Source: Bacillota bacterium (GTDB lineage: Bacteria; Bacillota; Clostridia; Lachnospirales; Lachnospiraceae). From it: a DNA stretch of 64,000 nt. Both the position numbers and the translations under genes were made by a program. The stretch's first letter is position 1, and every line of letters begins with the position of its first letter. Under the pieces are notes generated by a model. That model had not been told where the DNA came from. It made no database searches and saw only the letters and a program-made list of their open reading frames with translations. Below, in pieces: positions 26,505 to 36,346 of this stretch. The DNA is taken from NCBI GenBank assembly GCA_023390555.1, contig JAEWCQ010000028.1, forward strand, positions 1 to 64,000. The letters are read 5' to 3'.

Positions 26505-27281
26505 ATGCAATATGTGGTTGGATTATTAATTCCTTTTGTAGGAACAACACTGGGGGCCGGATGTGTGCTCTTTTTAAAGGGGATGATCAAGGACAGCCTG
26601 CAAAGTGCTCTGCTTGGATTTGCATCCGGAGTGATGATAGCGGCATCGGTCTGGTCTCTTTTAATCCCTTCGATTGACATGTCGGACGGACTGGGGAAAT
26701 TGTCTTTTGTACCAGCCGTGATCGGATTCTTTTTTGGAATCGCTTTCCTGTTTCTGTTAGACAAACTAATTCCGCATCTCCATATGAATGAAGACGTACC
26801 GGAGGGACCGAAAACGAAACTGAATAAGACGGCTATGCTCGTACTGGCAGTTACGTTACATAATATTCCGGAAGGAATGGCGGTCGGAGTCGTTTTTGCA
26901 GGGCTGCTGGGAGACAACGCAAATGTCAGTATGGCATCCGCGTTTGCGCTTGCAATCGGAATCGCAATACAGAATTTCCCGGAAGGAGCCATCATTTCCC
27001 TGCCACTGCGGTCAGAGGGAAACAGTAAGATGAAGTCATTCGTGTATGGGACGCTTTCGGGAATTGTGGAACCAATCGCAGCCGGAATCACTTTGCTGAT
27101 GTCCGGGGTGATTTCAAGTATGCTCCCGTATTTTCTTTCATTTGCGGCAGGCGCCATGATCTATGTCGTGATTGAAGAACTGCTGCCGGAAGCTTCGGGA
27201 GACCATAAAACAGATATCTGCACCTGGGGATTTGCAGTCGGTTTTGCTATTATGATGGTGCTTGATGTGGCACTTGGATAA
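26505..27281 (+). CDS. ZIP-family divalent metal transporter
   Basis: This 258-aa membrane protein imports zinc or related divalent metals. The metal-binding motifs are HNIPEGMAVG in the fourth transmembrane helix and QNFPEGAII in the fifth, with an acidic IEELLPE near the C terminus; about eight membrane segments are visible. The short variable loop after helix three has a His-rich piece (HLHMNED). It is of the GufA/ZupT bacterial subtype by length. The start follows AAAGGAGGG. The next gene, queH, starts 13 bp later. Confidence 0.93.
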   Translation: MQYVVGLLIPFVGTTLGAGCVLFLKGMIKDSLQSALLGFASGVMIAASVWSLLIPSIDMSDGLGKLSFVPAVIGFFFGIAFLFLLDKLIPHLHMNEDVPEGPKTKLNKTAMLVLAVTLHNIPEGMAVGVVFAGLLGDNANVSMASAFALAIGIAIQNFPEGAIISLPLRSEGNSKMKSFVYGTLSGIVEPIAAGITLLMSGVISSMLPYFLSFAAGAMIYVVIEELLPEASGDHKTDICTWGFAVGFAIMMVLDVALG

Positions 27282-27294
27282 AAGTGAGTCAGTT

Positions 27295-27933
27295 ATGAGA
27301 GAAAATTATCAAAAGACTTTGGAACAGACAATCGCATTCCATCAGGACAGAGCAGAAGTTCCGACACTGCTGCTTCATAGCTGCTGTGCGCCGTGCAGTT
27401 CCTATGTGTTGGAGTATCTGTCGGAATATTTTGAGATTACGGTATTTTATTACAATCCCAACATTTATCCGGATGAGGAATACTGGAAAAGAATCGAAGA
27501 ACAGAAGCAGTTCATTGAGAGATTTCCTGCCAGACATAAAATTCGGTTCCTTGAGGGAGAATTTCAGAAAGCCAGATTTTATGATGCAGTCCGCGGATAT
27601 GAAACAATCCCGGAGGGCGGAGAGCGCTGTTTTCGCTGTTATGAACTGCGTCTGCGGGAGGCAGCCACGCTGGCAGCAGGGAGACAGATGGACTATTTTA
27701 CGACGACACTCTCGATCAGTCCGATGAAGAATGCACAGAAACTGAATGAAATAGGCGGGCGCCTTGCTGCGGAATACGGGATCACGTATCTATATTCTGA
27801 TTTCAAGAAAAAAAACGGATATAAGCGTTCTGTGGAACTCTCACGTGAGTATGGGATGTATCGCCAGGACTATTGCGGATGTATTTTTTCAAAAAGAGAA
27901 CGGGAGCAGGCAAATGAAGAAAAAAACAGGTAA
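27295..27933 (+). CDS. queH: epoxyqueuosine reductase QueH
   Basis: This 212-aa iron-sulfur enzyme reduces epoxyqueuosine to queuosine in tRNA; it is the non-orthologous substitute for QueG. Diagnostic cysteines are CCAPC (HSCCAPCSSYV), the RCFRCYELRL pair, and CGC near the C terminus (YCGCIFS), which bind a 4Fe-4S cluster and a mononuclear iron. The length is normal for QueH. I start at ATG 27295, which fits the family N terminus better than ATG 27262 inside the ZIP gene. Its 3' end overlaps the beta-helix gene by 20 bp. Confidence 0.9.
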   Translation: MRENYQKTLEQTIAFHQDRAEVPTLLLHSCCAPCSSYVLEYLSEYFEITVFYYNPNIYPDEEYWKRIEEQKQFIERFPARHKIRFLEGEFQKARFYDAVRGYETIPEGGERCFRCYELRLREAATLAAGRQMDYFTTTLSISPMKNAQKLNEIGGRLAAEYGITYLYSDFKKKNGYKRSVELSREYGMYRQDYCGCIFSKREREQANEEKNR

Positions 27934-29323
27934 ACTGATTCGCGTATTGCTATGTGTATGCGTGATTTCTGCCTGTTATTACGGTTATGATAAGGCAGCT
28001 GTCAATAAAACGGCCTATTGCGGTGACCGTAATTTCGTAACGAAAGTGAAGACAGTCACTGGTTCGGAGGAGAAGAGCCAGAAAACATCCGGCAGAACCT
28101 ATTATGTATCGGTGAGCGGAAAGGATACCTGGTCAGGTACGAAAAAGAAACCCTTTGGAAGTTTTGGCTATGCACTGAGCAGGCTGCAGAAGGGAGACTC
28201 GCTCTATATCAGGGGTGGTGTGTACCAGGAACAGCTGCTCCTGCCAAAAACTCTGAAGGGAACGGCTTCTGCCTATATTAAAATCAGCAGTATGCCGGGA
28301 GAAACGGCTGTTTTGGACGGGAGCAGTAAAAAGTCACCGGTCCTGGTTCAGATTAACGGGGCCTCCTACATTGAAATCAGCGGTTTGGAACTGAAAAATG
28401 CAGACGGACAGGACGCCTGCGGTATTCTTGTGAATGCAGGATCCAATCATCTGATTCTCAAAGAGAACCGGATCCATCGTATTACAGTGCCGCAGCCCGA
28501 GGAAGAAGATCATTGTGCGAACGGAATACTGTTGTTTGGCGACAGCGCAGAAAATGCGATTCACGATATCCTCATTTATAAAAATAAACTTTATGACTGC
28601 CAGACAGGCTGGGCGGAATGCATTTCTGTGACGGCAAATGCCAGAAATATCAATTTGATTTCTAATACGATCACCAATACGGGGAATATCGGAATCGATC
28701 TCTCCGGAAATTACGGCTATTGCAGCAAGGCTTCTGTTGACTTCCCAAGGAATTGTCTGATCTATGGAAACAAGGTGACAAAGTGTATTTCGCAGTATGC
28801 GACTTCCTATGGAATCTATGTGGACGGCGGACAGGAGATTACGATTGACAGGAATACGGTTCAGCAATGCAGCGGAGGAATCGAAATCGGAGCAGAGCAG
28901 AAAGCACCCAAAGACACCTATGCTACCGCGCAGATTGTTGTGAAGAATAACACGATTTCGGATAATACGGAAAATGCGATTACAATTGGCGGATATGCAA
29001 AAAAGCTCGGCTGGGTCAAGCAGGTACAGATACGCGGAAACCGCTGTAAGAACAATGGAAAAGAGAATGCAATCCTGACGCTTGCAAAGTGTAAGGATAT
29101 TACGATAACAGGAAATCAGTTCTGGAACGGCATCGGAAATGCCGCCATAGTATATTCGGAATTTTCGAATAAATATACAAAAAATATTGTATTTCAGAAA
29201 AATACCTATTATAATGGGCATGCGAAAAACAATACCGAATTTGTATATCTCGGAAAGACCTATCCCTCTTTTTCAAAATGGAATGAGAAGGTTGGCGGGA
29301 ATGCAGGTACGTATCAAAAATAA
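27914..29323 (+). CDS. secreted right-handed beta-helix (pectate-lyase-like) protein
   Basis: This 469-aa protein starts at ATG 27914, inside the end of queH. It has a basic N terminus plus hydrophobic stretch (KLIRVLLCVCVISACYYGY) that fits a signal peptide, possibly a lipoprotein since a cysteine follows. From about 65 (TYYVSVSGKDTWSGTKKKPF) to the end it has repeating asparagine-rich beta-helix coils (NRIHRI, NTITNTGNIGIDLSGN, NTISDNTENAITIGG, NQFWN). This is the DUF1565/beta-helix type seen in polysaccharide lyases and cell-surface glycan proteins. The catalytic residues cannot be assigned. The substrate is unknown. Confidence 0.82.
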   Translation: MKKKTGKLIRVLLCVCVISACYYGYDKAAVNKTAYCGDRNFVTKVKTVTGSEEKSQKTSGRTYYVSVSGKDTWSGTKKKPFGSFGYALSRLQKGDSLYIRGGVYQEQLLLPKTLKGTASAYIKISSMPGETAVLDGSSKKSPVLVQINGASYIEISGLELKNADGQDACGILVNAGSNHLILKENRIHRITVPQPEEEDHCANGILLFGDSAENAIHDILIYKNKLYDCQTGWAECISVTANARNINLISNTITNTGNIGIDLSGNYGYCSKASVDFPRNCLIYGNKVTKCISQYATSYGIYVDGGQEITIDRNTVQQCSGGIEIGAEQKAPKDTYATAQIVVKNNTISDNTENAITIGGYAKKLGWVKQVQIRGNRCKNNGKENAILTLAKCKDITITGNQFWNGIGNAAIVYSEFSNKYTKNIVFQKNTYYNGHAKNNTEFVYLGKTYPSFSKWNEKVGGNAGTYQK

Positions 29324-29350
29324 AAGCGGAATGAAAGTGAGGAAATCAAC

Positions 29351-30745
29351 ATGGCACAGTTATGGGGCGGAAGATTTACAAAGGAGACGGACAAGCTGGT
29401 ATACAATTTCAATGCGTCCATTTCCTTTGATCAGAAATTTTATAAACAGGATATTCAGGGCAGCATCGCACATGTCTGCATGCTCGGAAAACAGGGTATA
29501 TTAACACAGGAAGAGATGCAGGCCATTGTAAAATGTCTCGGCGAAATTGAGCAGGATGTAGAAAGCGGTAAACTGGAAATCACAGATACCTATGAAGATA
29601 TTCACAGTTTCGTTGAGGCGAATCTGATTGAACGGCTCGGAGACACCGGAAAGAAGCTCCATACCGGCAGAAGCAGAAATGACCAGGTGGCACTGGACAT
29701 GCGCCTTTATACGAGACTGGAAGTATTACAGACAGACGCATTGTTAAAAGAATTGTTAGAGACAATTCTGAAAATCATGGAAGAAAATACGGAGACGATC
29801 ATGCCGGGCTTTACACACTTGCAGAAGGCCCAGCCGATTACACTGGCACATCACATGGGTGCTTATTTTGAAATGTTTAGAAGAGATCGATCCCGTCTGC
29901 ACGATATATATAACAGAATGAACTACTGTCCGCTGGGTTCCGGTGCACTGGCAGGAACCACGTATCCGTTGGACAGAGATTATACGGCTGAACTCATGGG
30001 CTTTTTCGGCCCGACCTTAAACAGCATGGACGGGGTATCTGACCGGGATTATCTGATTGAGTTTCTCTCTGCATTAGCTACGATTATGATGCATCTGAGC
30101 CGTTTTTCGGAGGAAATCATTATCTGGAATTCAAATGAGTACCAGTTTGTGGAAATTGATGACGGATACAGTACCGGAAGCAGTATCATGCCGCAGAAAA
30201 AGAACCCGGACATCGCAGAGCTTGTCCGCGGAAAGACCGGCCGTGTTTATGGTGCGCTGTTTTCACTGCTCACCACGATGAAGGGAATACCGCTTGCTTA
30301 CAATAAAGATATGCAGGAAGATAAGGAACTGTCTTTTGATGCAATGGATACGGCGAAGGGCTGCCTGGCCCTGTTCACCGGGATGCTTGCGACAATGCGT
30401 TTTCAGAAAGAGAATATGCGAAAGAGCGCGAACAACGGTTTTACAAATGCAACCGATGCTGCCGATTACCTGGTGAACCATGGAGTTCCGTTCCGCGATG
30501 CGCATGGAATCGTGGGACAGATCGTCCTGTACTGCATTGAGAAAAATAGCGCAATCGATGATCTGTCACTCGAAGAACTGAAGGCAATCAGTCCGGTGTT
30601 TGAAGCGGATATCTATGAGGCAATTTCGATGGAGACTTGTGTCAATAAGCGCCTGACCATTGGTGCACCGGGAAAAGACGCAATGGAGAAAGTGATTGCT
30701 GTCGAAAAAGAATATCTTTTGACAGAATGGCAAAAAAACATTTAA
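29351..30745 (+). CDS. argH: argininosuccinate lyase
   Basis: This 464-aa enzyme splits argininosuccinate to arginine and fumarate, the last step of arginine biosynthesis. The fumarase-superfamily signature GSSIMPQKKNPD is present (about residues 276-287), with HTGRSRNDQVA and the catalytic-serine loop. Length is normal. No other arg gene lies in the window. GTGAGGAAA precedes the ATG and a strong terminator follows. Confidence 0.97.
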   Translation: MAQLWGGRFTKETDKLVYNFNASISFDQKFYKQDIQGSIAHVCMLGKQGILTQEEMQAIVKCLGEIEQDVESGKLEITDTYEDIHSFVEANLIERLGDTGKKLHTGRSRNDQVALDMRLYTRLEVLQTDALLKELLETILKIMEENTETIMPGFTHLQKAQPITLAHHMGAYFEMFRRDRSRLHDIYNRMNYCPLGSGALAGTTYPLDRDYTAELMGFFGPTLNSMDGVSDRDYLIEFLSALATIMMHLSRFSEEIIIWNSNEYQFVEIDDGYSTGSSIMPQKKNPDIAELVRGKTGRVYGALFSLLTTMKGIPLAYNKDMQEDKELSFDAMDTAKGCLALFTGMLATMRFQKENMRKSANNGFTNATDAADYLVNHGVPFRDAHGIVGQIVLYCIEKNSAIDDLSLEELKAISPVFEADIYEAISMETCVNKRLTIGAPGKDAMEKVIAVEKEYLLTEWQKNI

Positions 30746-30779
30746 ATTGTACCGTTGTTGGTACATATGTATAAGAAAA

Positions 30780-30829
30780 AAGCAATTCACATGGTATTTT
30801 TTGATAAATTGTGAATTGCTTTTTTTTTT
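30780..30829 (+). terminator. intrinsic terminator after argH
   Basis: AAGCAATTCACA pairs with TTGTGAATTGCTT, followed by ten T. Confidence 0.9.
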
Positions 30830-30958
30830 GAAATACTTTAATATATGTATCAGAAAGACAGTTGTACGCGCAAAACGGACACAAAAGAAGACACTGTATT
30901 CACCAAAAATGTGTATTACTTGAAGCGTGGCTGCAAAAATAGCAAGGAGATTAGCAAT

Positions 30959-32044
30959 ATGAGTGAGAAATTAAAGGTTGGTATTTTAGGTGGAACCGGT
31001 ATGGTCGGACAGAGATTTATCTCTTTATTAGAGAATCATCCATGGTTTGAAGTTACCACAATTGCCGCAAGTCCAAGAAGTGCAGGAAAGACATATGCGC
31101 AAGCAATTGGTGACCGTTGGAAAATGGATACCCCGATGCCGGAGGCCGTTAAAAATATTGTCGTTAAAAATGTCAACGAAGTAGAGCATGTCGCTTCGGA
31201 AGTGGATTTTGTATTCAGTGCGGTCGATATGACCAAAGATGAGATCAAGGCAATCGAAGATGCCTATGCGAAAGCGGAGACACCGGTTGTATCCAATAAC
31301 AGTGCACACAGATGGACACCGGATGTACCGATGGTCGTGCCGGAAATCAATCCGGAACATATGAAAGTCATTGAATTCCAGAAGAAGAGACTTGGAACAG
31401 AAAGGGGCTTTGTGGCTGTAAAACCGAACTGCTCCATTCAGAGCTATGCTCCGGTACTCACCGCATGGAGAGAATTTGAGCCATATGAAGTGGTTGCAAC
31501 AACCTACCAGGCAATTTCCGGTGCCGGAAAGACATTTAAGGAATGGCCGGAGATGGTGGGAAATATTATTCCGTATATCGGCGGCGAAGAAGAGAAGAGT
31601 GAGAAAGAACCGCTTCGAATCTGGGGTGAGATCAAGGATGGTGTAATTGAGCCGGCTGCTTTACCGCTCATTACCTGTCAGTGTATCCGGGTACCTGTAT
31701 TAAACGGACATACGGCTGCAGTATTTGTGAAGTTCAAAAAGAAACCGACCAAAGAACAGTTGATTGAAAAATTGGTGAATTTCAGCGGACTTCCGCAGGA
31801 ATTAGGGCTTCCAAGCGCGCCAAAGCAGTTTATACAGTATCTGGAGGAAGATAACCGTCCGCAGATCGCAATTGATGTAAGCTATGAGAACGGAATGGGT
31901 GTCAGTGTCGGACGTCTCCGTGAAGACACGGTTTATGACTGGAAATTTGTCGGATTGTCCCACAATACCGTCCGTGGTGCTGCCGGCGGTGCGGTACTTT
32001 GTGCAGAGCTGTTAAAAGCGCAGGGTTACATCACAGCAAAATAA
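30959..32044 (+). CDS. asd: aspartate-semialdehyde dehydrogenase
   Basis: This 361-aa enzyme makes L-aspartate 4-semialdehyde, the branch-point to lysine, threonine and methionine. The NADP-binding start is GILGGTGMVGQRFI; the active-site cysteine lies in VKPNCSIQSY. The length and sequence are of the archaeal/yeast-type family, common in clostridia. ATG 30959 with AAGGAG ten bases before is clear; a longer frame upstream is unlikely to be used. A terminator follows. Confidence 0.95.
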   Translation: MSEKLKVGILGGTGMVGQRFISLLENHPWFEVTTIAASPRSAGKTYAQAIGDRWKMDTPMPEAVKNIVVKNVNEVEHVASEVDFVFSAVDMTKDEIKAIEDAYAKAETPVVSNNSAHRWTPDVPMVVPEINPEHMKVIEFQKKRLGTERGFVAVKPNCSIQSYAPVLTAWREFEPYEVVATTYQAISGAGKTFKEWPEMVGNIIPYIGGEEEKSEKEPLRIWGEIKDGVIEPAALPLITCQCIRVPVLNGHTAAVFVKFKKKPTKEQLIEKLVNFSGLPQELGLPSAPKQFIQYLEEDNRPQIAIDVSYENGMGVSVGRLREDTVYDWKFVGLSHNTVRGAAGGAVLCAELLKAQGYITAK

Positions 32045-32067
32045 ATTGTATAGAGCTACAAGGAAAG

Positions 32068-32115
32068 AGGAAAACCGCTGTACCTATAGTCAGGTCCCGC
32101 AGGTTTTCCTTTTTA
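32068..32115 (+). terminator. intrinsic terminator after asd
   Basis: AGGAAAACC pairs with GGTTTTCCT, followed by TTTTT. Confidence 0.85.
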
Positions 32116-32176
32116 TTGCTTCAAAATTTAAAATATGATATGATTTTTACATAGTTATTTTTCAGGAGGCGGAAGA

Positions 32177-33538
32177 ATGATTGTCAGAACTGCAGAGATG
32201 AAACGTCTGGAAGAGCTCTATAAAGAGGACGGTAACCAGCTTGTCCTGTTATATGGCAGGACAAACAGCGATAAAGAGCAGCTCCTGCGTGTGTTTTCAC
32301 AGGATAAAAGAACCTTTTATTATCATGCAAGACAGGCATCCGCACAGGAACAGCTGTTGCAGATGGGACATGAGGTGGAACATCAGTATGACGTAAAGCT
32401 GCAGAAGTATACCTTTGCAGAGTACTTTACAAGGATTCGCAGCGGTAATGCCACAAAGCTGGTGGTCATAATCGATGAATTCCAGTATATCGTAAAAAAA
32501 GACGATACATTTATGGAAAGCATCCTGAAATTAAAAAACAAGCGCCTCTATCCGGGACCTGTCATGATTCTTCTCTGCAGCTCGTCCATTGTTTGGACGG
32601 AAGATGACGGACTGGAAAAGCTGCAGCCTTATGAAAAAAAAATAGATGCCAGGGTAAAGCTGAACGATATCAGCTTTCTTGACGTTGTGCGGTGTTTTCC
32701 CGAATATACGACAAGGGAATGTGTGGAAGTCTACGGAGTCCTCGGCGGTGTTCCGGGATACCTCTCCCGCTGGAATGGAAAAAAGAGCCTGAGGGAGAAT
32801 ATCTGCAAAAATATATTGAATACAAACGGCTTTCTGTTCGATGAAGCGGAAAATTATCTGGGAGGAGAACTGCGCGAACTTTCCCTTTATAATACGATAC
32901 TGGCGGCAATTGCAGCCGGAAATCAGAAATTAAATGACCTGTACCACGCCACCGGCTTCTCGAGAGCAAAAATCAGTGTCTATATGAAGAACCTGATGGA
33001 ATTTGAAGTCATCGAAAAGGTGATTTCCTTTGAGACCGGCGGGTGGGAGAATACCAAAAAAGGAGTATATCGGATTCAGAATACGTATGTGAATTTCTGG
33101 TTTCGTTTTATCTATCCGCATCTGTCCGATTTATATATGCTGACACCGGAGGAGTTTTACCGGCGCTATATGGAAGAGGAAATGGATGAATACATGAACC
33201 GATATTTCATACAGGTATGTACGGAATATCTGAATCTCCTGAACCTGGTAGACAAGCTGCCGATTCAGCTGCATCGAATCGGAACATGGGTCGGTAAGCA
33301 GGGAAATATTGATATTATCGCCCAGAATGCCGTGCGCGAAAGTATCGTGGGACTGTGTAACTGGTCGAAGCCTGAACTGACAATGGAGGACTGCAGAGCA
33401 CTGGAAGCAAATATGAAAAAGGCGAGAATCTCTGCACAATATTTTTATCTGTTTTCTGCGACCGGTTTTGAAGAAGCACTTAAGAATGCAGCAGAGCAGG
33501 ATTCCAGATATGTGTTGATTGATATGAAAGAACTATAG
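32177..33538 (+). CDS. DUF234-type AAA ATPase with degenerate Walker A
   Basis: This 453-aa protein has the layout of archaeal-type ATPases: an N-terminal AAA domain, a winged-helix region (about 250-300, LNDLYHATGFSRAKISVYMK) and a C-terminal DUF234 nuclease-fold-like part. Walker B is intact (LVVIIDEFQYI). The Walker A region reads LYGRTNSDKEQLL where relatives have GRRRVGKTxL, so the GKT that holds phosphate is missing. Either the protein no longer hydrolyses ATP or it has diverged. Its role is unknown; these proteins are often tied to mobile or defence genes but are also common in chromosomes. It ends 18 bp before topB. Confidence 0.8.
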   Translation: MIVRTAEMKRLEELYKEDGNQLVLLYGRTNSDKEQLLRVFSQDKRTFYYHARQASAQEQLLQMGHEVEHQYDVKLQKYTFAEYFTRIRSGNATKLVVIIDEFQYIVKKDDTFMESILKLKNKRLYPGPVMILLCSSSIVWTEDDGLEKLQPYEKKIDARVKLNDISFLDVVRCFPEYTTRECVEVYGVLGGVPGYLSRWNGKKSLRENICKNILNTNGFLFDEAENYLGGELRELSLYNTILAAIAAGNQKLNDLYHATGFSRAKISVYMKNLMEFEVIEKVISFETGGWENTKKGVYRIQNTYVNFWFRFIYPHLSDLYMLTPEEFYRRYMEEEMDEYMNRYFIQVCTEYLNLLNLVDKLPIQLHRIGTWVGKQGNIDIIAQNAVRESIVGLCNWSKPELTMEDCRALEANMKKARISAQYFYLFSATGFEEALKNAAEQDSRYVLIDMKEL

Positions 33539-33556
33539 AAAGAGGATTGGAAATTT

Positions 33557-35674
33557 ATGGCGAAAGCTTTGTATATAGCCGAAAAGCCAAGTGTGGCACA
33601 GGAGTTTGCAAAAGCACTGAAGCTGAATGTGAGAAACTATGATGGCTATAAGGAATCGGAAGAGGCTGTCGTGACCTGGTGTGTAGGACATCTTGTAACG
33701 ATGAGCTATCCGGAGGTATATGATAAAAAATATAAAAAATGGAGTCTGGATACGTTGCCGTTTATACCGGAAAAGTTTCGCTATGAGGTTATCAAAAGTG
33801 CTGCGAAGCAGTATAAAATAGTGGCGGGACTTTTAAACCGTACGGATGTGGATACCATCTATGTCTGTACGGACTCCGGACGCGAGGGAGAATATATTTA
33901 CCGGCTTGTGGAACAGCAGGCAAATGTGAAAGGAAAGAATCGGCGCAGGGTATGGATTGATTCTCAGACAGAAGAGGAGATACTGCGCGGAATCCGGGAG
34001 GCAAAAGATCTTTCGGAATACGACAATTTGTCAAGTGCCGCATATCTGCGGGCGAAAGAAGACTATCTGATGGGAATCAATTTTTCCCGCCTGTTATCCT
34101 TAAAATACGGAAATTCAATTGCAAACTATTTGAATCAGAAATATGTCGTAGTATCGGTGGGACGTGTGATGACCTGTGTGCTTGGCATGGTGGTAAGGCG
34201 GGAGCGGGAAATCCGCGAATTTGTAAAAACACCCTTTTACCGAGTGTTGGCGACTGCCGATTTGAATGGACAGCCGGTCGATGGAGAGTGGAAAGCTGTC
34301 AGTGGCTCGGTGTATTTTGAATCTCCGAAGCTCTATAAAGAAAACGGTTTTCGGGAAAAAGAGGATGCACGGAAGCTGATTGGGATGCTTATGGAACAGC
34401 CGGAGATAGAACTGGATGAGGAAAACCGGACAGAGACCGATCTTTTGGCACAGGTAATCTCGATCGAAAGGAAAAAGGAAAACAAAAATCCACCGCTTTT
34501 ATATAACCTGGCTGAGCTGCAGAATGACTGCTCGCGGTTTTTTAAAATCAGTCCGGATGAGACACTTGCAATCATACAGGAGCTGTATGAGAAAAAACTG
34601 GTCACCTATCCACGAACGGATGCCAGAGTGCTGTCTACGGCGGTTGCCAAAGAGATACAGAAAAACATCAGCGGTTTGTGCAGTATTCCGGGTATGAAGC
34701 CATTTGCGGAAGAAATTTTAAGTGGGGGCTCTTATCGGAATATCGCAAAGACCAGGTATGTCAACGATAAACAGATTACGGATCACTATGCGGTCATTCC
34801 GACCGGCCAGGGAATCGGTGCATTGAAAAGTCTGAATCCAAGAGCGGTTCATGTCTATGAGATTATTGTCCGGAGGTTTCTGGCGATCTTTTATCCGCCT
34901 GCGGTGTATCAGAAGGTCAGTCTGTGCCTTGGTGTGAAGACAGAGCGCTTTTTTGCAGGCTTTAAAGTTCTTGCAGATCCGGGCTATCTGAAAGTCATGG
35001 AGTTTTCTTTTTCCAAAAAGCGGGAGAAGGCGCAGGAAAACGAAAAAGATACCGATACAAAAAAAGATCAGGAGTCCGCAGAGAGCGAAGAGACAGAAGA
35101 AAAGGTATGTGATGAAACACTATTGGAGGCACTGGCTTCTCTGAAAAAAGGGATGGAATTGCCTCTGCGTTCTTTTTGCATCAAGGAGGGAGAGACATCC
35201 CCGCCGAAGCGGTATAACTCCGGTTCCATGATACTGGCGATGGAAAATGCAGGACAGCTGATTGAGGATGAAGAGCTGCGTGCACAGATTAAGAGCAGCG
35301 GAATCGGAACGAGTGCAACACGTGCCGAGATCTTAAAGAAGCTGGTAAACAACAAATATCTGTCTCTGAATAAAAAAACGCAGATCATTACGCCGGCCTT
35401 AATGGGTGAGATGATTTACGATGTAGTGAACGCTTCCATCCGCTCTCTTTTGAACCCGGAACTGACAGCGAGCTGGGAAAAGGGACTTAACTATGTGGCG
35501 GAAGGTTCAATTACGTCGGAAGAATATATGGTAAAACTGGAGAATTTCATACAGACGAGAACTGCCGGTGTACTGCAGCTGAGGAATCAGAATGCACTGC
35601 GGGACTATTTTGACCGTGCGGCAGGATTTTATGAAAATAAGAGTAAGAGAGGAAAGAGCAGTGGAGCAGTGTAA
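33557..35674 (+). CDS. topB: DNA topoisomerase III-like type IA topoisomerase
   Basis: This 705-aa protein relaxes or decatenates DNA via a single-strand break. It begins with the Toprim domain (LYIAEKPSVAQEFAKAL, with the TDSGREGEYIYR acidic motif) and has the active-site tyrosine in LVTYPRTDARVLS (about residue 355). A charged linker with many Glu and Lys lies near 490-520, and the C-terminal end lacks zinc ribbons. Length and domains fit clostridial TopB-like enzymes. The next gene begins inside its last codons. Confidence 0.92.
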   Translation: MAKALYIAEKPSVAQEFAKALKLNVRNYDGYKESEEAVVTWCVGHLVTMSYPEVYDKKYKKWSLDTLPFIPEKFRYEVIKSAAKQYKIVAGLLNRTDVDTIYVCTDSGREGEYIYRLVEQQANVKGKNRRRVWIDSQTEEEILRGIREAKDLSEYDNLSSAAYLRAKEDYLMGINFSRLLSLKYGNSIANYLNQKYVVVSVGRVMTCVLGMVVRREREIREFVKTPFYRVLATADLNGQPVDGEWKAVSGSVYFESPKLYKENGFREKEDARKLIGMLMEQPEIELDEENRTETDLLAQVISIERKKENKNPPLLYNLAELQNDCSRFFKISPDETLAIIQELYEKKLVTYPRTDARVLSTAVAKEIQKNISGLCSIPGMKPFAEEILSGGSYRNIAKTRYVNDKQITDHYAVIPTGQGIGALKSLNPRAVHVYEIIVRRFLAIFYPPAVYQKVSLCLGVKTERFFAGFKVLADPGYLKVMEFSFSKKREKAQENEKDTDTKKDQESAESEETEEKVCDETLLEALASLKKGMELPLRSFCIKEGETSPPKRYNSGSMILAMENAGQLIEDEELRAQIKSSGIGTSATRAEILKKLVNNKYLSLNKKTQIITPALMGEMIYDVVNASIRSLLNPELTASWEKGLNYVAEGSITSEEYMVKLENFIQTRTAGVLQLRNQNALRDYFDRAAGFYENKSKRGKSSGAV

Positions 35675-36341
35675 AATAAAAAATCTGTACAATTTGGAGA
35701 AAACGATTGCAGCAGAACTTTTTGTAAAAGCGGAATATCCTTGGGAAGTATTGCCGAATATCGGCAGTTTTATTGTAAAGCTGGGAAGCACCCTGGATTC
35801 GGCGATTTTTGAGAAACGTGGAGAATCCATCTGGATTGCAAAGACGGCAAAAGTTGCTACGACTGCATGTTTGAACGGACCGCTGATTATTGATGAGGGA
35901 GCAGAGATCCGCCATTGCGCCTATATTCGGGGCAATGCAATTGTGGGAAAGGGAGCTGTGGTAGGGAATTCCACCGAACTGAAGAATGTCGTTATTTTTG
36001 ATTGTGTGCAGGTACCGCATTACAATTATGTGGGAGACTCCATTTTAGGTTATCAGTCACACATGGGAGCCGGATCGATCACTTCCAATGTGAAATCAGA
36101 TAAGACGTTGGTCCTTATAAAACATGAGGGAGAGGAGATTGCGACCGGACTGAAAAAATTCGGTGCAATGCTCGGAGATCACGTGGAGGTAGGCTGCAAT
36201 TCGGTATTGAATCCCGGCAGTGTCATCGGAAAAAATACAAGTATCTATCCATTGTCTATGGTACGTGGTGTGGTAGCGGAAGGTTCTATTTATAAAAAAG
36301 CCGGTGAAATCGTTCGAAAGACAGAAGACGAAACCCAATAA
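35661..36341 (+). CDS. left-handed beta-helix (hexapeptide) acyltransferase/uridylyltransferase-like protein
   Basis: This 226-aa protein consists mainly of hexapeptide repeats (IDEGAEIRHCAYIRGNAIVG, VGKGAVVGNSTELKNVVI, and later VEVGCNSVLNPGSVIGKN), forming a left-handed beta-helix as in the C-terminal half of GlmU and sugar nucleotidyltransferases. There is no nucleotidyltransferase domain. I prefer the GTG start at 35661 (AGGAAAG before it), which gives MEQCKIKNLYNLEKT. The gene overlaps topB by 14 bp. Substrate unknown. Confidence 0.8.
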   Translation: MEQCKIKNLYNLEKTIAAELFVKAEYPWEVLPNIGSFIVKLGSTLDSAIFEKRGESIWIAKTAKVATTACLNGPLIIDEGAEIRHCAYIRGNAIVGKGAVVGNSTELKNVVIFDCVQVPHYNYVGDSILGYQSHMGAGSITSNVKSDKTLVLIKHEGEEIATGLKKFGAMLGDHVEVGCNSVLNPGSVIGKNTSIYPLSMVRGVVAEGSIYKKAGEIVRKTEDETQ

Positions 36342-36346
36342 AATAG

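Noticed and set aside
28334..29221. 295-codon frame on the - strand inside the beta-helix gene
   Set aside because: It is the antisense of a repetitive coding region with strong codon structure on the + strand and has no start signal.
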